In this document: positions 1-7,542 of the stretch, piece by piece
Layout of the letters: every line of letters starts with the position of its first letter
Numbering within the stretch: the stretch's first letter is position 1
NCBI RefSeq assembly: GCF_000011065.1
Contig: NC_004663.1
Span: 2,604,001 to 2,668,000 of the forward strand
Direction: 5' to 3'
Length of the DNA stretch: 64,000 nt
DNA from: Bacteroides thetaiotaomicron VPI-5482
GTDB taxonomy: Bacteria > Bacteroidota > Bacteroidia > Bacteroidales > Bacteroidaceae
Notes under the pieces: generated by a model
What the model was told of the DNA's origin: nothing
Databases searched by the model: none
The model's input: the letters and a program-made list of their open reading frames with translations, nothing else
Translations under genes and position numbers: made by a program

Positions 1-1061
1 AGCGACATGCCATCCACACGGAGAACGGAAGTATCAATCAGACCGCCTTTTGCCAACTCTGCCAGGATAGCAATGATGCCACCCGCACGGTTAACGTCCT
101 GAATATGATATTTTTGAGTATTCGGAGCGACTTTACACAGGCAGGGTGTCTTGCGTGACAGCATATCGATGTCGTCCATCTTGAAATCGACTCCTGCCTC
201 ATGTGCCACGGCCAACAGGTGAAGCACCGTATTGGTAGAACCGCCCATCGCAATATCCAGCGTCATGGCATTGAGGAATGCCTGACGGGTAGCTATGCTG
301 CGGGGAAGTACACTTTCGTCACCTTCTTCATAATATTTCATTGCATTTTCCACAATCAGTTTGGCAGCATCTTCAAACAGTTTCGTACGATTTTCGTGCG
401 TAGCCACGATTGTGCCGTTTCCCGGAAGAGCCAAGCCGATAGCTTCATTCAGACAGTTCATCGAGTTTGCCGTAAACATTCCGGAACAACATCCGCAGGT
501 AGGACAGGCATTCTGTTCGATATTCGCTACTTCCTGATCGCTTACACTGTCGTCCGCCGATTTAATCATGGCATCGATCAAGTCCAGATGCTGACCGTTC
601 CACTCTCCGGCTTCCATCGGTCCGCCGGATACAAATACGGTAGGGATATTCAGGCGCATGGCAGCCATCAGCATCCCTGGGGTAATCTTATCGCAGTTGC
701 TGATACATACCATTGCATCCGCCTTGTGCGCATTGACCATATATTCTACGCTGTCCGCTATGATATCACGGGAAGGAAGCGAGTAAAGCATTCCGTCATG
801 TCCCATAGCGATACCGTCATCAATAGCAATCGTATTAAATTCCGCAGCGAAGCATCCCAGCTTCTCAATTTCCGCCTTCACCAACTGCCCGATTTCATGC
901 AGGTGCACGTGTCCCGGAACAAATTGTGTAAACGAATTGACGATAGCGATAATGGGTTTTCCCATCTGATTTTTCTTCATGCCGTTGGCTGCCCATAATG
1001 CGCGGGCTCCCGCCATGCGACGGCCTTGTGTACTAAACGAACTGCGTAATTGCTTTTTCAT
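1..1061 (-). CDS. ilvD: Dihydroxy-acid dehydratase, 3' end outside the window
   Basis: Catalyses the dehydration of dihydroxy acids to the keto acids that precede valine, leucine and isoleucine, using an iron-sulfur cluster in the cytoplasm. Reading the minus strand from the ATG at 1061 gives MKKQLRSSFSTQGRRMAGAR, then cluster-type motifs NCDKITPGM and CPTCGCCSGMFTANS, and NGTIVATHENRT further on. About 353 of the usual 600 or so residues are present, and the frame is open at position 1, so the C-terminal part lies outside. It is preceded by a leader peptide and attenuator, which points to control by branched-chain amino acid supply. A plus-strand open frame over 201-998 is only its antisense shadow. 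Identification is secure from the motifs; the partners of the operon are not visible. Confidence 0.96.
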   Translation of the reverse strand, partial: MKKQLRSSFSTQGRRMAGARALWAANGMKKNQMGKPIIAIVNSFTQFVPGHVHLHEIGQLVKAEIEKLGCFAAEFNTIAIDDGIAMGHDGMLYSLPSRDIIADSVEYMVNAHKADAMVCISNCDKITPGMLMAAMRLNIPTVFVSGGPMEAGEWNGQHLDLIDAMIKSADDSVSDQEVANIEQNACPTCGCCSGMFTANSMNCLNEAIGLALPGNGTIVATHENRTKLFEDAAKLIVENAMKYYEEGDESVLPRSIATRQAFLNAMTLDIAMGGSTNTVLHLLAVAHEAGVDFKMDDIDMLSRKTPCLCKVAPNTQKYHIQDVNRAGGIIAILAELAKGGLIDTSVLRVDGMS

Positions 1062-1079
1062 TTCAATCTATCTTTTAAT

Positions 1080-1161
1080 TAAAGAGCCTCCCTCACATCA
1101 GTGAGAAAGGCTCCAAATTCTATCTTTTATGGTACGAATACATACACAAAACCTTTCTCAC
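1080..1161 (-). promoter_or_regulatory. Transcription attenuator of ilvD (terminator/antiterminator)
   Basis: On the minus strand an intrinsic-terminator-like hairpin lies between the leader peptide and ilvD. Its outer arms are 1084-1089 and 1108-1113 (6 bp) and its inner arms 1092-1096 and 1101-1105 (5 bp), followed by a weak U-rich stretch. The promoter-proximal arm of this hairpin, plus-strand 1101-1110, is perfectly complementary over 10 bases to 1152-1161, which overlaps the stop codon of the leader peptide. A ribosome that finishes the leader would mask 1152-1161 and let the terminator form. One stalled on Ile/Val codons would leave it free to pair and form the antiterminator. The base pairing is seen; the mechanism is inferred from classical amino acid attenuation. 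Confidence 0.82.
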
Positions 1162-1235
1162 GCTCTTGATGGCACCACCACGACGCGAATAATATGCAGA
1201 ACTGCTAGGTTAATAGATGTATGTAATATATTCAT
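1158..1235 (-). CDS. Branched-chain amino acid leader peptide
   Basis: A 25-codon frame starts with ATG at 1235 and ends with TGA at 1158. It reads MNILHTSINLAVLHIIR and then VVVVPSRA, so 13 of the 24 residues after Met are Ile, Leu or Val, including a run of four Val codons just before the stop. This bias is the hallmark of leader peptides that sense aminoacyl-tRNA supply. It begins about 20 bases after the expected transcription start and is followed by complementary RNA segments and ilvD. No protein function beyond ribosome sensing is expected. Confidence 0.88.
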   Translation of the reverse strand: MNILHTSINLAVLHIIRVVVVPSRA

Positions 1236-1261
1236 ATCTTCTTTTCTTTATTTTCGTGCTG

Positions 1262-1292
1262 CAAAGGTAAGGGCTTTTTTATTATCTCCAAA
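1262..1292 (-). promoter_or_regulatory. Promoter of the ilv leader transcript
   Basis: The minus strand carries the Bacteroides -7 element TACCTTTG (plus 1262-1269) and a TTTG -33 element (plus 1289-1292) separated by 19 bp, the usual spacing for the primary sigma factor of this phylum. Transcription would begin near 1255, just ahead of the leader peptide. Confidence 0.8.
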
Positions 1293-1481
1293 CAAATCGA
1301 AGAAAAAAATCACTAAAAAGCGAATAATCGTAAGAAAAGAACGGTAATAAACCTAAATTTTATCACTTAAAGGTTGAATTTGCAACTATCAGTTAGTAGA
1401 GAATGACTGTCCATTTCTGACAAAAGCGCTTAATAATCTGAAATTTACTCCGTATGCACCCGGTAGCAAGCAAATTATTCG

Positions 1482-1489
1482 TATCTTTG
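1482..1489 (+). promoter_or_regulatory. Probable -7 promoter element of the FKBP gene
   Basis: TATCTTTG matches the Bacteroides TAnnTTTG -7 box 46 bp before the start codon at 1536. No TTTG is seen at the expected -33 position. The 240 bp between the two divergent promoters hold nothing else that I recognise. Confidence 0.6.
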
Positions 1490-1535
1490 TCCACCCTAAA
1501 TAAGGGATTTATTAATTAGAAACTATAAATATCAG

Positions 1536-2111
1536 ATGGAAACAGTAGAAAACAAGTACATCACCGTTGCATATAAGCTATATACAGTGGAAGATGGTGA
1601 AAAAGAATTGTTCGAAGAAACAAATGCAGAACATCCTTTTCAGTTCATTTCAGGATTAGGCACAACGCTCGAAAGCTTCGAGAACCAGATAACAGCTCTT
1701 TCTAAGGGTGATAAATTCGATTTTACCATTCCGGCAGATGAAGCTTACGGAGCCTACGATGAGCAACATGTATTTGATCTTCCTAAAAATATCTTTGAAA
1801 TAGATGGCAAGTTCGACAGCGAACGCGTAACAGAAGGCAGCATTGTACCTTTGATGACCGGAGACGGTCAACGCGTAAACGCCAGCGTCGTAGAAATCAA
1901 ACCGGATGTAGTAGTAGTTGACCTTAACCACCCATTGGCAGGCGCTGACCTGATCTTTGAAGGTGAAGTAATCGAAAGCCGTCCTGCTACCAACGAAGAA
2001 ATTCAGGAACTGGTGAAGATGATGAGCGGTGAAGGTTGCGGTTGCGGATGCGACAGCTGCGGCAGCGACTGTGGCGATGACTGCGGTTGCGAAGGCGGAC
2101 ACTGCCACTAA
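1536..2111 (+). CDS. slyD: FKBP-type peptidyl-prolyl isomerase, SlyD-like
   Basis: A 191-residue cytoplasmic peptidyl-prolyl cis/trans isomerase and chaperone of the SlyD group. The FKBP part shows the early LFEETNAEHPFQFISGLG segment, the GDKFDFTIPADEAYGAYDE stretch typical of the family, and an inserted flap domain (about residues 70-130). No signal peptide is visible. The last 30 residues are a run of Gly, Cys, Asp and His (ending CEGGHCH) with about ten Cys, similar in role to the metal-binding tail of SlyD, so nickel or zinc binding is likely. The gene has its own -7 box and a strong hairpin after it, and seems to be transcribed alone. Family assignment is firm; metal specificity is not known. 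Confidence 0.9.
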   Translation: METVENKYITVAYKLYTVEDGEKELFEETNAEHPFQFISGLGTTLESFENQITALSKGDKFDFTIPADEAYGAYDEQHVFDLPKNIFEIDGKFDSERVTEGSIVPLMTGDGQRVNASVVEIKPDVVVVDLNHPLAGADLIFEGEVIESRPATNEEIQELVKMMSGEGCGCGCDSCGSDCGDDCGCEGGHCH

Positions 2112-2129
2112 TTTTAAGTAATAGGTAAT

Positions 2130-2190
2130 AAGTATTAAGTATTAATTCCATGCGGATATAGGCGGAAGTTAATACTTAATACTTTTTTTA
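2130..2190. terminator. Hairpin between convergent genes, with flanking AT-rich repeats
   Basis: A perfect 16-bp inverted repeat (2130-2145 and 2169-2184) is followed by seven T residues from 2183 on the plus strand, as in an intrinsic terminator for the FKBP gene. The surrounding 2114-2235 region repeats short words such as ATTACTTATTACTT and its complement several times, so further pairings are possible. It may also serve the convergent gene that ends at 2243. Confidence 0.7.
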
Positions 2191-2242
2191 TGCCGTTATT
2201 CCAGCTATTACCTATTACTTATTACTTGTTACTTATTACCTG

Positions 2243-3532
2243 TTAACATCCTCCTTTGTGCGTCATGATATCAAGCACCATCTTATCCGTTTCGTTCATG
2301 GCCTGCGAGCCGATTCTTGTCAAGTTACGAATGCTTTGATCGACATCTTCGTCAATAATGCCTTCTACAGAAGTCACACAACGGTCCTCCATTGCCATCA
2401 TAGCAGATAATACGGCTGTTGAGACTCCGGTTGTTACTTTGAGTGCGCAGCTCGGTTTTGCACCGTCGCAAATCATTCCCGTCAGGTTGGCAATCATGTT
2501 TTGAACGGCAAAGGCTACCTGATTATAGTTTCCACCCATCAGCCAGGTGATTCCGCAACTGGAACCCGTGGCAGCTACTACACAGCCACACAAGGCAGAG
2601 AGACGTCCCAAACTTTGTTTAATATAGATTACAGTGAGATGACTCAGCATTAAGGCGCGGATCAGTTCCTCTTCGGTTTTACCATTTTCTTCGGCAAATA
2701 CGACAACGGGAAGTGTGGCGGATATGCCCTGATTGCCACTGCCGGAGTTACTCATGACGGGAATCATTGCACCGGCCATTCTGGCGTCGCAAGCGGCGGA
2801 AGTATAAGATAGTATATGAGAGAATACGCTGTCACCCATCACTTTATGTTCATACGTTCCACGGAGCATCTTACCTAAAGAATGCCCATAATTGCCTTTA
2901 AAGGCTTGCTCGGCGGCTGCTTTGTTCAGACGTGCCGTATCGAGAATAAAACGGATTTCATCCAGAGGGGATGTCAGGGCAAAATCATAGACTTTGCGCA
3001 GATTCAGTTCCAGTGAAGCGTCTTCTTCCTCTTCATTGGCAGTCTGTTGCTTGTCAAGCAGTACTTTTTCATCCGTAGCTATATAGACAAAGGTAGTATG
3101 TCCGCCGGCAATCACAGCCGTCGCTTTTTGGCTGCCGGCTGTGCAGATTACTTCGATGTACAGTTTTTCCGTAATATCTTCTTTGAGAGAAATACAGATT
3201 CGCTTCTCTGCGATAAACAGTTTGCCTTGTTCTACTGCCTCCGGTGTGCAGTCTCTCAACACTTCCAATTGATATTCCGATCGGCCGATCAACGCTCCCA
3301 AGGCTACAGCTATAGGAAGTCCGACCATATCTGTGCCGGGGATACCGACTCCCATTGCATTCTTTAATATATTGGCACTCAATAACACTTCAATCTTTTC
3401 CGGTTTCATTCCTAATGTTTCGGCAGCTTTAGCTACACAAAGCGCTACCGCAATGGGTTCCGTACACCCTATCGCCGGAATCACCTCTTTTTTGATCAAG
3501 TCTATTATCTGTTTTCTTTCCGATTCAATCAT
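2243..3532 (-). CDS. L-cysteine desulfidase-like protein (UPF0597/serine dehydratase alpha family)
   Basis: A 429-residue protein of the UPF0597 (YhaM/CyuA) family, related to the alpha part of iron-sulfur L-serine dehydratases. Members break down L-cysteine to pyruvate, ammonia and sulfide. Recognisable segments are IGCTEPIAVALCVAKA near the N terminus, NSGSGNQGISATLPV, CGCVVAATGSSCGITWL and CDGAKPSCALKVTTG, with conserved Cys that could hold a 4Fe-4S cluster. There is no signal peptide. It is a single gene convergent with the FKBP gene, with a promoter-like element just upstream. Activity on cysteine rather than another small amino acid is inferred from the family only. Confidence 0.85.
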   Translation of the reverse strand: MIESERKQIIDLIKKEVIPAIGCTEPIAVALCVAKAAETLGMKPEKIEVLLSANILKNAMGVGIPGTDMVGLPIAVALGALIGRSEYQLEVLRDCTPEAVEQGKLFIAEKRICISLKEDITEKLYIEVICTAGSQKATAVIAGGHTTFVYIATDEKVLLDKQQTANEEEEDASLELNLRKVYDFALTSPLDEIRFILDTARLNKAAAEQAFKGNYGHSLGKMLRGTYEHKVMGDSVFSHILSYTSAACDARMAGAMIPVMSNSGSGNQGISATLPVVVFAEENGKTEEELIRALMLSHLTVIYIKQSLGRLSALCGCVVAATGSSCGITWLMGGNYNQVAFAVQNMIANLTGMICDGAKPSCALKVTTGVSTAVLSAMMAMEDRCVTSVEGIIDEDVDQSIRNLTRIGSQAMNETDKMVLDIMTHKGGC

Positions 3533-3555
3533 ACCCTATAAGGCTTTAGTTTCCA

Positions 3556-3583
3556 CAAAAGTAGAAAATTCTTTTTTATCAAA
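3556..3583 (-). promoter_or_regulatory. Probable promoter of the desulfidase-like gene
   Basis: Minus-strand TACTTTTG (plus 3556-3563) fits the -7 consensus, with a TTTG (plus 3580-3583) upstream. The spacing is only 16 bp, shorter than the usual 19-21, so the -33 part is uncertain. Confidence 0.5.
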
Positions 3584-3665
3584 CATCCATTAGTGAACAA
3601 ATAAAATTGCAGATTGTTATAAAATCTTCCAAGAACCGAACTTTAACAGTTAGAATAGTAGAAAA

Positions 3666-4751
3666 ATGAAAGCAAAACACGGTATTCTTTATTTGCTGCT
3701 AGCCATTTTCTCTTCTTCTTGCATTCGCGAAGAAGCTCCCAATGCAGAGGCAGACATACTCAGTTGCAGATTGCCGGGAGTAGTCATGACAACGAGTCCG
3801 ATTATCACTAATAATTCCATCAATATATTTGTAGGACCGGGAACGGACATTTCATCCCTTGCACCCGAATTTACATTGACTCCGGGAGCCACTATCGATC
3901 CTCCCAGTGGGACGGCTAGAGATTTCCATTCGCCTCAGCAATATACCGTTACGGCTGCCGATGGCTTTTGGAAGAAGAAGTACACCGTATCCGTTATTGA
4001 TACGGAACTTGCTACTATTTACAATTTTGAGGATACGCTCGGCGGACAGAAATACTACATCTTCGTAGAACGGGAAGGAGAAAAAGTGGTGATGGAATGG
4101 GCCAGCGGAAACGCAGGTTATGCAATGACCGGAGTTCCCAAGACAGCCGACGACTATCCGACTTTTCAGTTTGCAAACGGAAAAACCGGAAAATGCCTGT
4201 CCTTAGTAACCCGCAGTACCGGATTCTTCGGTAGCATTATGGGAATGCCTATCGCAGCCGGGAACCTGTTTATCGGCTCTTTTGATGTAGGAAATGCAAT
4301 GAGCAATCCACTGAAAGCGACCAAATTCGGTCTGCCTTTCCGGCATATACCAACTTATCTGGCAGGCTATTACAAGTATAAAGCCGGAGATCAGTTTACA
4401 GAAGGCGGCAAACCCGTCAGTGGCAAACGGGATATATGCGATATTTATGCCATCATGTATGAAACCAGTGAATCTGTGCCGACTCTTGACGGAACGAATG
4501 CTTTCACCAGTCCCAACCTGGTTTCAATAGCACGCATTGACGACGCCAAAGAGACGGATGAGTGGACATACTTTAAACTTCCCTTCCATATGTTATCCGG
4601 AAAATACATCGATAAAGAGAAGCTAACGGCAGGAAAGTATAATGTAGCTATCGTATTCACTTCCAGCCTGGAAGGAGATCATTTCAACGGAGCTATCGGA
4701 AGTACATTGCTGATTGATGAAGTCGAACTAATCTATCGCTCGGAAGACTGA
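3666..4751 (+). CDS. PCMD-domain surface lipoprotein
   Basis: A 361-residue predicted lipoprotein: the signal sequence ends in LLAIFSSSC, giving an acylated Cys at about residue 19. Residues 30-110 look like the Ig-like domain often found at the N terminus of such proteins (PGTDISSLAPEFTLTPGA, then YTVTAADG and YTVSV). The rest fits the PCMD (putative carbohydrate metabolism) domain of Bacteroidetes, ending in the typical LLIDEVELIY. It probably sits on the outer membrane and may bind glycan. The outer-membrane barrel gene 90 bp downstream is likely its partner in an operon. No catalytic motif is seen and the ligand is unknown. Confidence 0.72.
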   Translation: MKAKHGILYLLLAIFSSSCIREEAPNAEADILSCRLPGVVMTTSPIITNNSINIFVGPGTDISSLAPEFTLTPGATIDPPSGTARDFHSPQQYTVTAADGFWKKKYTVSVIDTELATIYNFEDTLGGQKYYIFVEREGEKVVMEWASGNAGYAMTGVPKTADDYPTFQFANGKTGKCLSLVTRSTGFFGSIMGMPIAAGNLFIGSFDVGNAMSNPLKATKFGLPFRHIPTYLAGYYKYKAGDQFTEGGKPVSGKRDICDIYAIMYETSESVPTLDGTNAFTSPNLVSIARIDDAKETDEWTYFKLPFHMLSGKYIDKEKLTAGKYNVAIVFTSSLEGDHFNGAIGSTLLIDEVELIYRSED

Positions 4752-4841
4752 TTCCATTCGACCAATGATCTGATAGCAGCTATGGAAGGCAGAACAGAGC
4801 AACTATAATGAAATAACTAATGATTTAATAATAATGAAAAG

Positions 4842-5627
4842 ATGAAAATCCATTCCTATATATTCAGTTTACTCGCCTGTCTGGTAATAGCCCTCCCCGG
4901 CTATTCACAGGTTGACAGAAACGAAACGCTTATCCGTTCCGCTCTTCACGGACTGGAATATGAAATCAAAGCAGGGTTCAGCATCGGCGGTACAGCCCCG
5001 CTCCCGCTGCCTGTCGAAATCCGTTCGATTGACGGCTACAACCCAACGCTGGCTATCAGCATCGGAGGAGAAGTAACCAAATGGTTTGCCGTTCAAAACA
5101 AGCTCGGAGTCATTGTAGGGCTGCGGCTGGAGAATAAAGCCATGACAACGGAAGCCACCGTCAAAAACTATAATATGGAAATCCTCGGACAGGGAGGAGA
5201 AAGAATCAGCGGTGTCTGGACAGGAGGAGTCAAAACCAAAGTCCACACTTCCGGACTGACAATTCCTCTAATGGCTACTTACAAGTTGAGCAACCGTTGG
5301 AATATTAAAGCCGGACCTTATTTTTCGTATCTGCTTTCAAGAGAATTTTCGGGGCACGTATATGAAGGATACCTGCGTGAAGGCGACCCCGTAGGCCCCA
5401 AAGTCGAATTTACGGATGGTAAAATCGCTACTTATGACTTCTCGGACGACCTGAGACATTTTCAGTGGGGCCTGCAAATAGGAGCCGGATGGAGAGCATT
5501 CAAACACCTCAATATATATGCAGACCTCACCTGGGGATTGAATGATATCTTCAGAAATGACTTTCAGACCATTACTTTTGCTATGTATCCGATCTACTTG
5601 AATATCGGATTCGGATATGCTTTCTAG
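4842..5627 (+). CDS. Outer-membrane beta-barrel protein, PorT-like
   Basis: A 261-residue protein with a cleavable signal peptide (ending near GYSQ) followed by alternating amphipathic strands such as YEIKAGFSIGGTA, WFAVQNKLGVIVGLRLE and WNIKAGPYFSYLLS. It ends in an aromatic residue (NIGFGYAF), the usual signal for outer-membrane barrel assembly. It resembles the PorT/OmpW-like small barrels of Bacteroidetes. It follows the PCMD lipoprotein gene in the same direction and may form a surface complex with it. No specific transport function can be assigned. Confidence 0.7.
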   Translation: MKIHSYIFSLLACLVIALPGYSQVDRNETLIRSALHGLEYEIKAGFSIGGTAPLPLPVEIRSIDGYNPTLAISIGGEVTKWFAVQNKLGVIVGLRLENKAMTTEATVKNYNMEILGQGGERISGVWTGGVKTKVHTSGLTIPLMATYKLSNRWNIKAGPYFSYLLSREFSGHVYEGYLREGDPVGPKVEFTDGKIATYDFSDDLRHFQWGLQIGAGWRAFKHLNIYADLTWGLNDIFRNDFQTITFAMYPIYLNIGFGYAF

Positions 5628-5642
5628 CTGACCAAAGACGGA

Positions 5643-6206
5643 TTAATCCTTACCGGATTCCTCCACCTGCTTCACACCGGAGAAAGCAACTTTCACGGTC
5701 TGCTTCAATGCAGGTACTTTTACCTGAATATTCATTGTAGCATTTCCACTTTGCACCGTTCCTTCTATACTGGTGGCACAGGTACCCAAAGCAGCGGCAT
5801 CCCCCTGAAAAGTAAGGTCTTGCTGTCCGGTGAAAGTCGAAGCGTCCGTTTCCTTTTTCACTGCACACTTGTCTATTACGATATCGCCGAACTTTAATAT
5901 GTTTCCGTTTATAAACAGTTCAAATTCCTTCAGTTCCATCTTTACTTCCGTATCACTGACCTGAGAGAAAGTAATAAACTTCGGAAGTCCGTCGGCAATC
6001 ACAACTTCCTGGTCGGAGCCATCGGGCAGCATTGAAATATCGAGATTTCCCCAATACGTTCCCACCACATCGGGAGCAGTCACCACAGCCTCTTCTTCCG
6101 GAGGAGTCGTTTCATCATTGACCGTATTATCATCATCACTGCTACAAGCCGTCAAAAGAGAGACAGAGCATATCAATGCCCACAAATACAATAGATTCTT
6201 TTTCAT
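5643..6206 (-). CDS. Calycin-like lipoprotein
   Basis: A 187-residue predicted lipoprotein. The signal ends in LLTACSSDDD, where acidic residues after the Cys resemble the export signal of surface lipoproteins in Bacteroides. After an acidic linker, residues 45-180 form a beta-rich domain (VVGTYWGNLDISM, then FITFSQVSDTEVKMELKEF) that fits the calycin-like family known from gut Bacteroidetes. It is convergent with the barrel gene, 15 bp away. A role in binding a small ligand is possible from the fold but not shown. Confidence 0.65.
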   Translation of the reverse strand: MKKNLLYLWALICSVSLLTACSSDDDNTVNDETTPPEEEAVVTAPDVVGTYWGNLDISMLPDGSDQEVVIADGLPKFITFSQVSDTEVKMELKEFELFINGNILKFGDIVIDKCAVKKETDASTFTGQQDLTFQGDAAALGTCATSIEGTVQSGNATMNIQVKVPALKQTVKVAFSGVKQVEESGKD

Positions 6207-6327
6207 AATTTTCGGGTTTAGTTATTAAATAATCGTCATTTATAAACTAAAAAGAGGAAAAAAGGTTCAATTTGCTTCCTTTTCCGAAGATATTTTGAAT
6301 TCACAACCTTCTTATCAAAAACTTTGT

Positions 6328-6335
6328 TATATTTG
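6328..6335 (+). promoter_or_regulatory. Probable -7 promoter element of aroC
   Basis: TATATTTG matches the TAnnTTTG consensus 29 bp before the aroC start codon. A TTTG at 6294-6297 is 30 bp upstream, too far for a normal -33 box, so only the -7 part is supported. Confidence 0.6.
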
Positions 6336-6364
6336 CATAGAGTAATTTTAAAAAAGCCACAACT

Positions 6365-7441
6365 ATGTTTAATTCATTTGGCAACATCTTTCGGCTCACC
6401 AGCTTCGGCGAGTCTCATGGAAAAGGAGTTGGGGGAGTAATTGACGGATTTCCTTCCGGAATCACAATCGACGAAGAATTTGTACAACAAGAACTAAATC
6501 GACGCCGTCCGGGACAATCCATCCTCACCACACCACGCAAGGAAGCGGATAAAGTGGAGTTTCTTTCAGGCATCTTCGAAGGCAAATCAACCGGATGTCC
6601 TATCGGATTTATCGTTTGGAACGAGAATCAACATTCCAATGACTACAATAACCTGAAAGAGGTATACCGCCCTTCACACGCGGATTACACCTACAAAGTG
6701 AAGTACGGCATCCGTGATCATCGCGGCGGCGGACGTTCTTCTGCCCGCGAGACTATTTCACGCGTAGTAGCCGGCGCATTGGCTAAATTAGCCCTTCGCC
6801 AGTTAGGAATCAGCATCACAGCTTATACATCGCAAGTCGGTGCCATCAAATTGGAAGGCACTTATTCCGACTATGATCTCGACCTGATCGAAACAAACGA
6901 TGTACGTTGTCCGGACCCTGAAAAGGCGAAGGAAATGGCAGACCTTATATATAAGGTAAAAGGCGAAGGCGATACCATCGGAGGTACGCTGACCTGTGTC
7001 ATCAAAGGATGTCCTATCGGATTGGGGCAACCTGTGTTCGGCAAACTGCACGCTGCCTTGGGCAACGCCATGCTCAGTATCAATGCCGCCAAAGCCTTCG
7101 AATATGGCGAAGGATTCAAGGGACTGAAGATGAAAGGCTCCGAGCAGAACGACGTATTCTTCAACAACAACGGACGGATTGAAACGCATACCAACCACTC
7201 CGGAGGTATTCAGGGAGGAATCAGTAACGGACAGGATATTTACTTCCGTGTAGTATTCAAACCGATTGCTACCCTGCTGATGGAGCAGGAAACGGTGAAC
7301 ATCGACGGCGTAGATACGACACTGAAAGCCCGCGGACGTCATGACGCCTGTGTACTGCCACGTGCCGTGCCTATCGTAGAAGCAATGGCTGCCATGACTA
7401 TCCTTGATTATTATCTGTTGGATAAGACAACGCAGCTTTAA
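6365..7441 (+). CDS. aroC: Chorismate synthase
   Basis: Final enzyme of the shikimate pathway, converting EPSP to chorismate with reduced FMN, in the cytoplasm. The 358-residue length is normal. Family signatures are present: GESHGKGVGGVIDGFPSG near the N terminus, DHRGGGRSSARETISRV in the middle and ARGRHDACVLPRAVPIVEA near the C terminus. The start at 6365 lies just after a consensus -7 box. It is followed after 101 bp (which contain a hairpin) by a dipeptidase gene and is not part of an obvious aromatic amino acid operon. Confidence 0.97.
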   Translation: MFNSFGNIFRLTSFGESHGKGVGGVIDGFPSGITIDEEFVQQELNRRRPGQSILTTPRKEADKVEFLSGIFEGKSTGCPIGFIVWNENQHSNDYNNLKEVYRPSHADYTYKVKYGIRDHRGGGRSSARETISRVVAGALAKLALRQLGISITAYTSQVGAIKLEGTYSDYDLDLIETNDVRCPDPEKAKEMADLIYKVKGEGDTIGGTLTCVIKGCPIGLGQPVFGKLHAALGNAMLSINAAKAFEYGEGFKGLKMKGSEQNDVFFNNNGRIETHTNHSGGIQGGISNGQDIYFRVVFKPIATLLMEQETVNIDGVDTTLKARGRHDACVLPRAVPIVEAMAAMTILDYYLLDKTTQL

Positions 7442-7466
7442 TAAGTATCAATATGTCAATCTACCC

Positions 7467-7511
7467 ATGTGCCAATACCTGCACTAAAAATCTGTCAGGC
7501 TATTGGCACAT
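7467..7511. repeat. Intergenic hairpin after aroC
   Basis: An 11-bp perfect inverted repeat (7467-7477 and 7501-7511, ATGTGCCAATA and its complement) with a further CCTG/CAGG pair inside. There is no T-run after it, so it is a weak terminator or an RNA-processing or stability structure between aroC and the dipeptidase gene. Confidence 0.55.
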
Positions 7512-7542
7512 AGGCTAAATAACCGCCAGTAAACTATTCATT

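Noticed and set aside
201..998. A 265-codon open frame on the plus strand
   Set aside because: It is antisense to ilvD, whose minus-strand product shows all family motifs; its own translation has no recognisable pattern.
1129..1347. A 72-codon plus-strand frame upstream of the FKBP gene
   Set aside because: It runs antisense to the leader peptide and promoter of ilvD and ends in a Lys-rich low-complexity stretch; no promoter or partner supports it.
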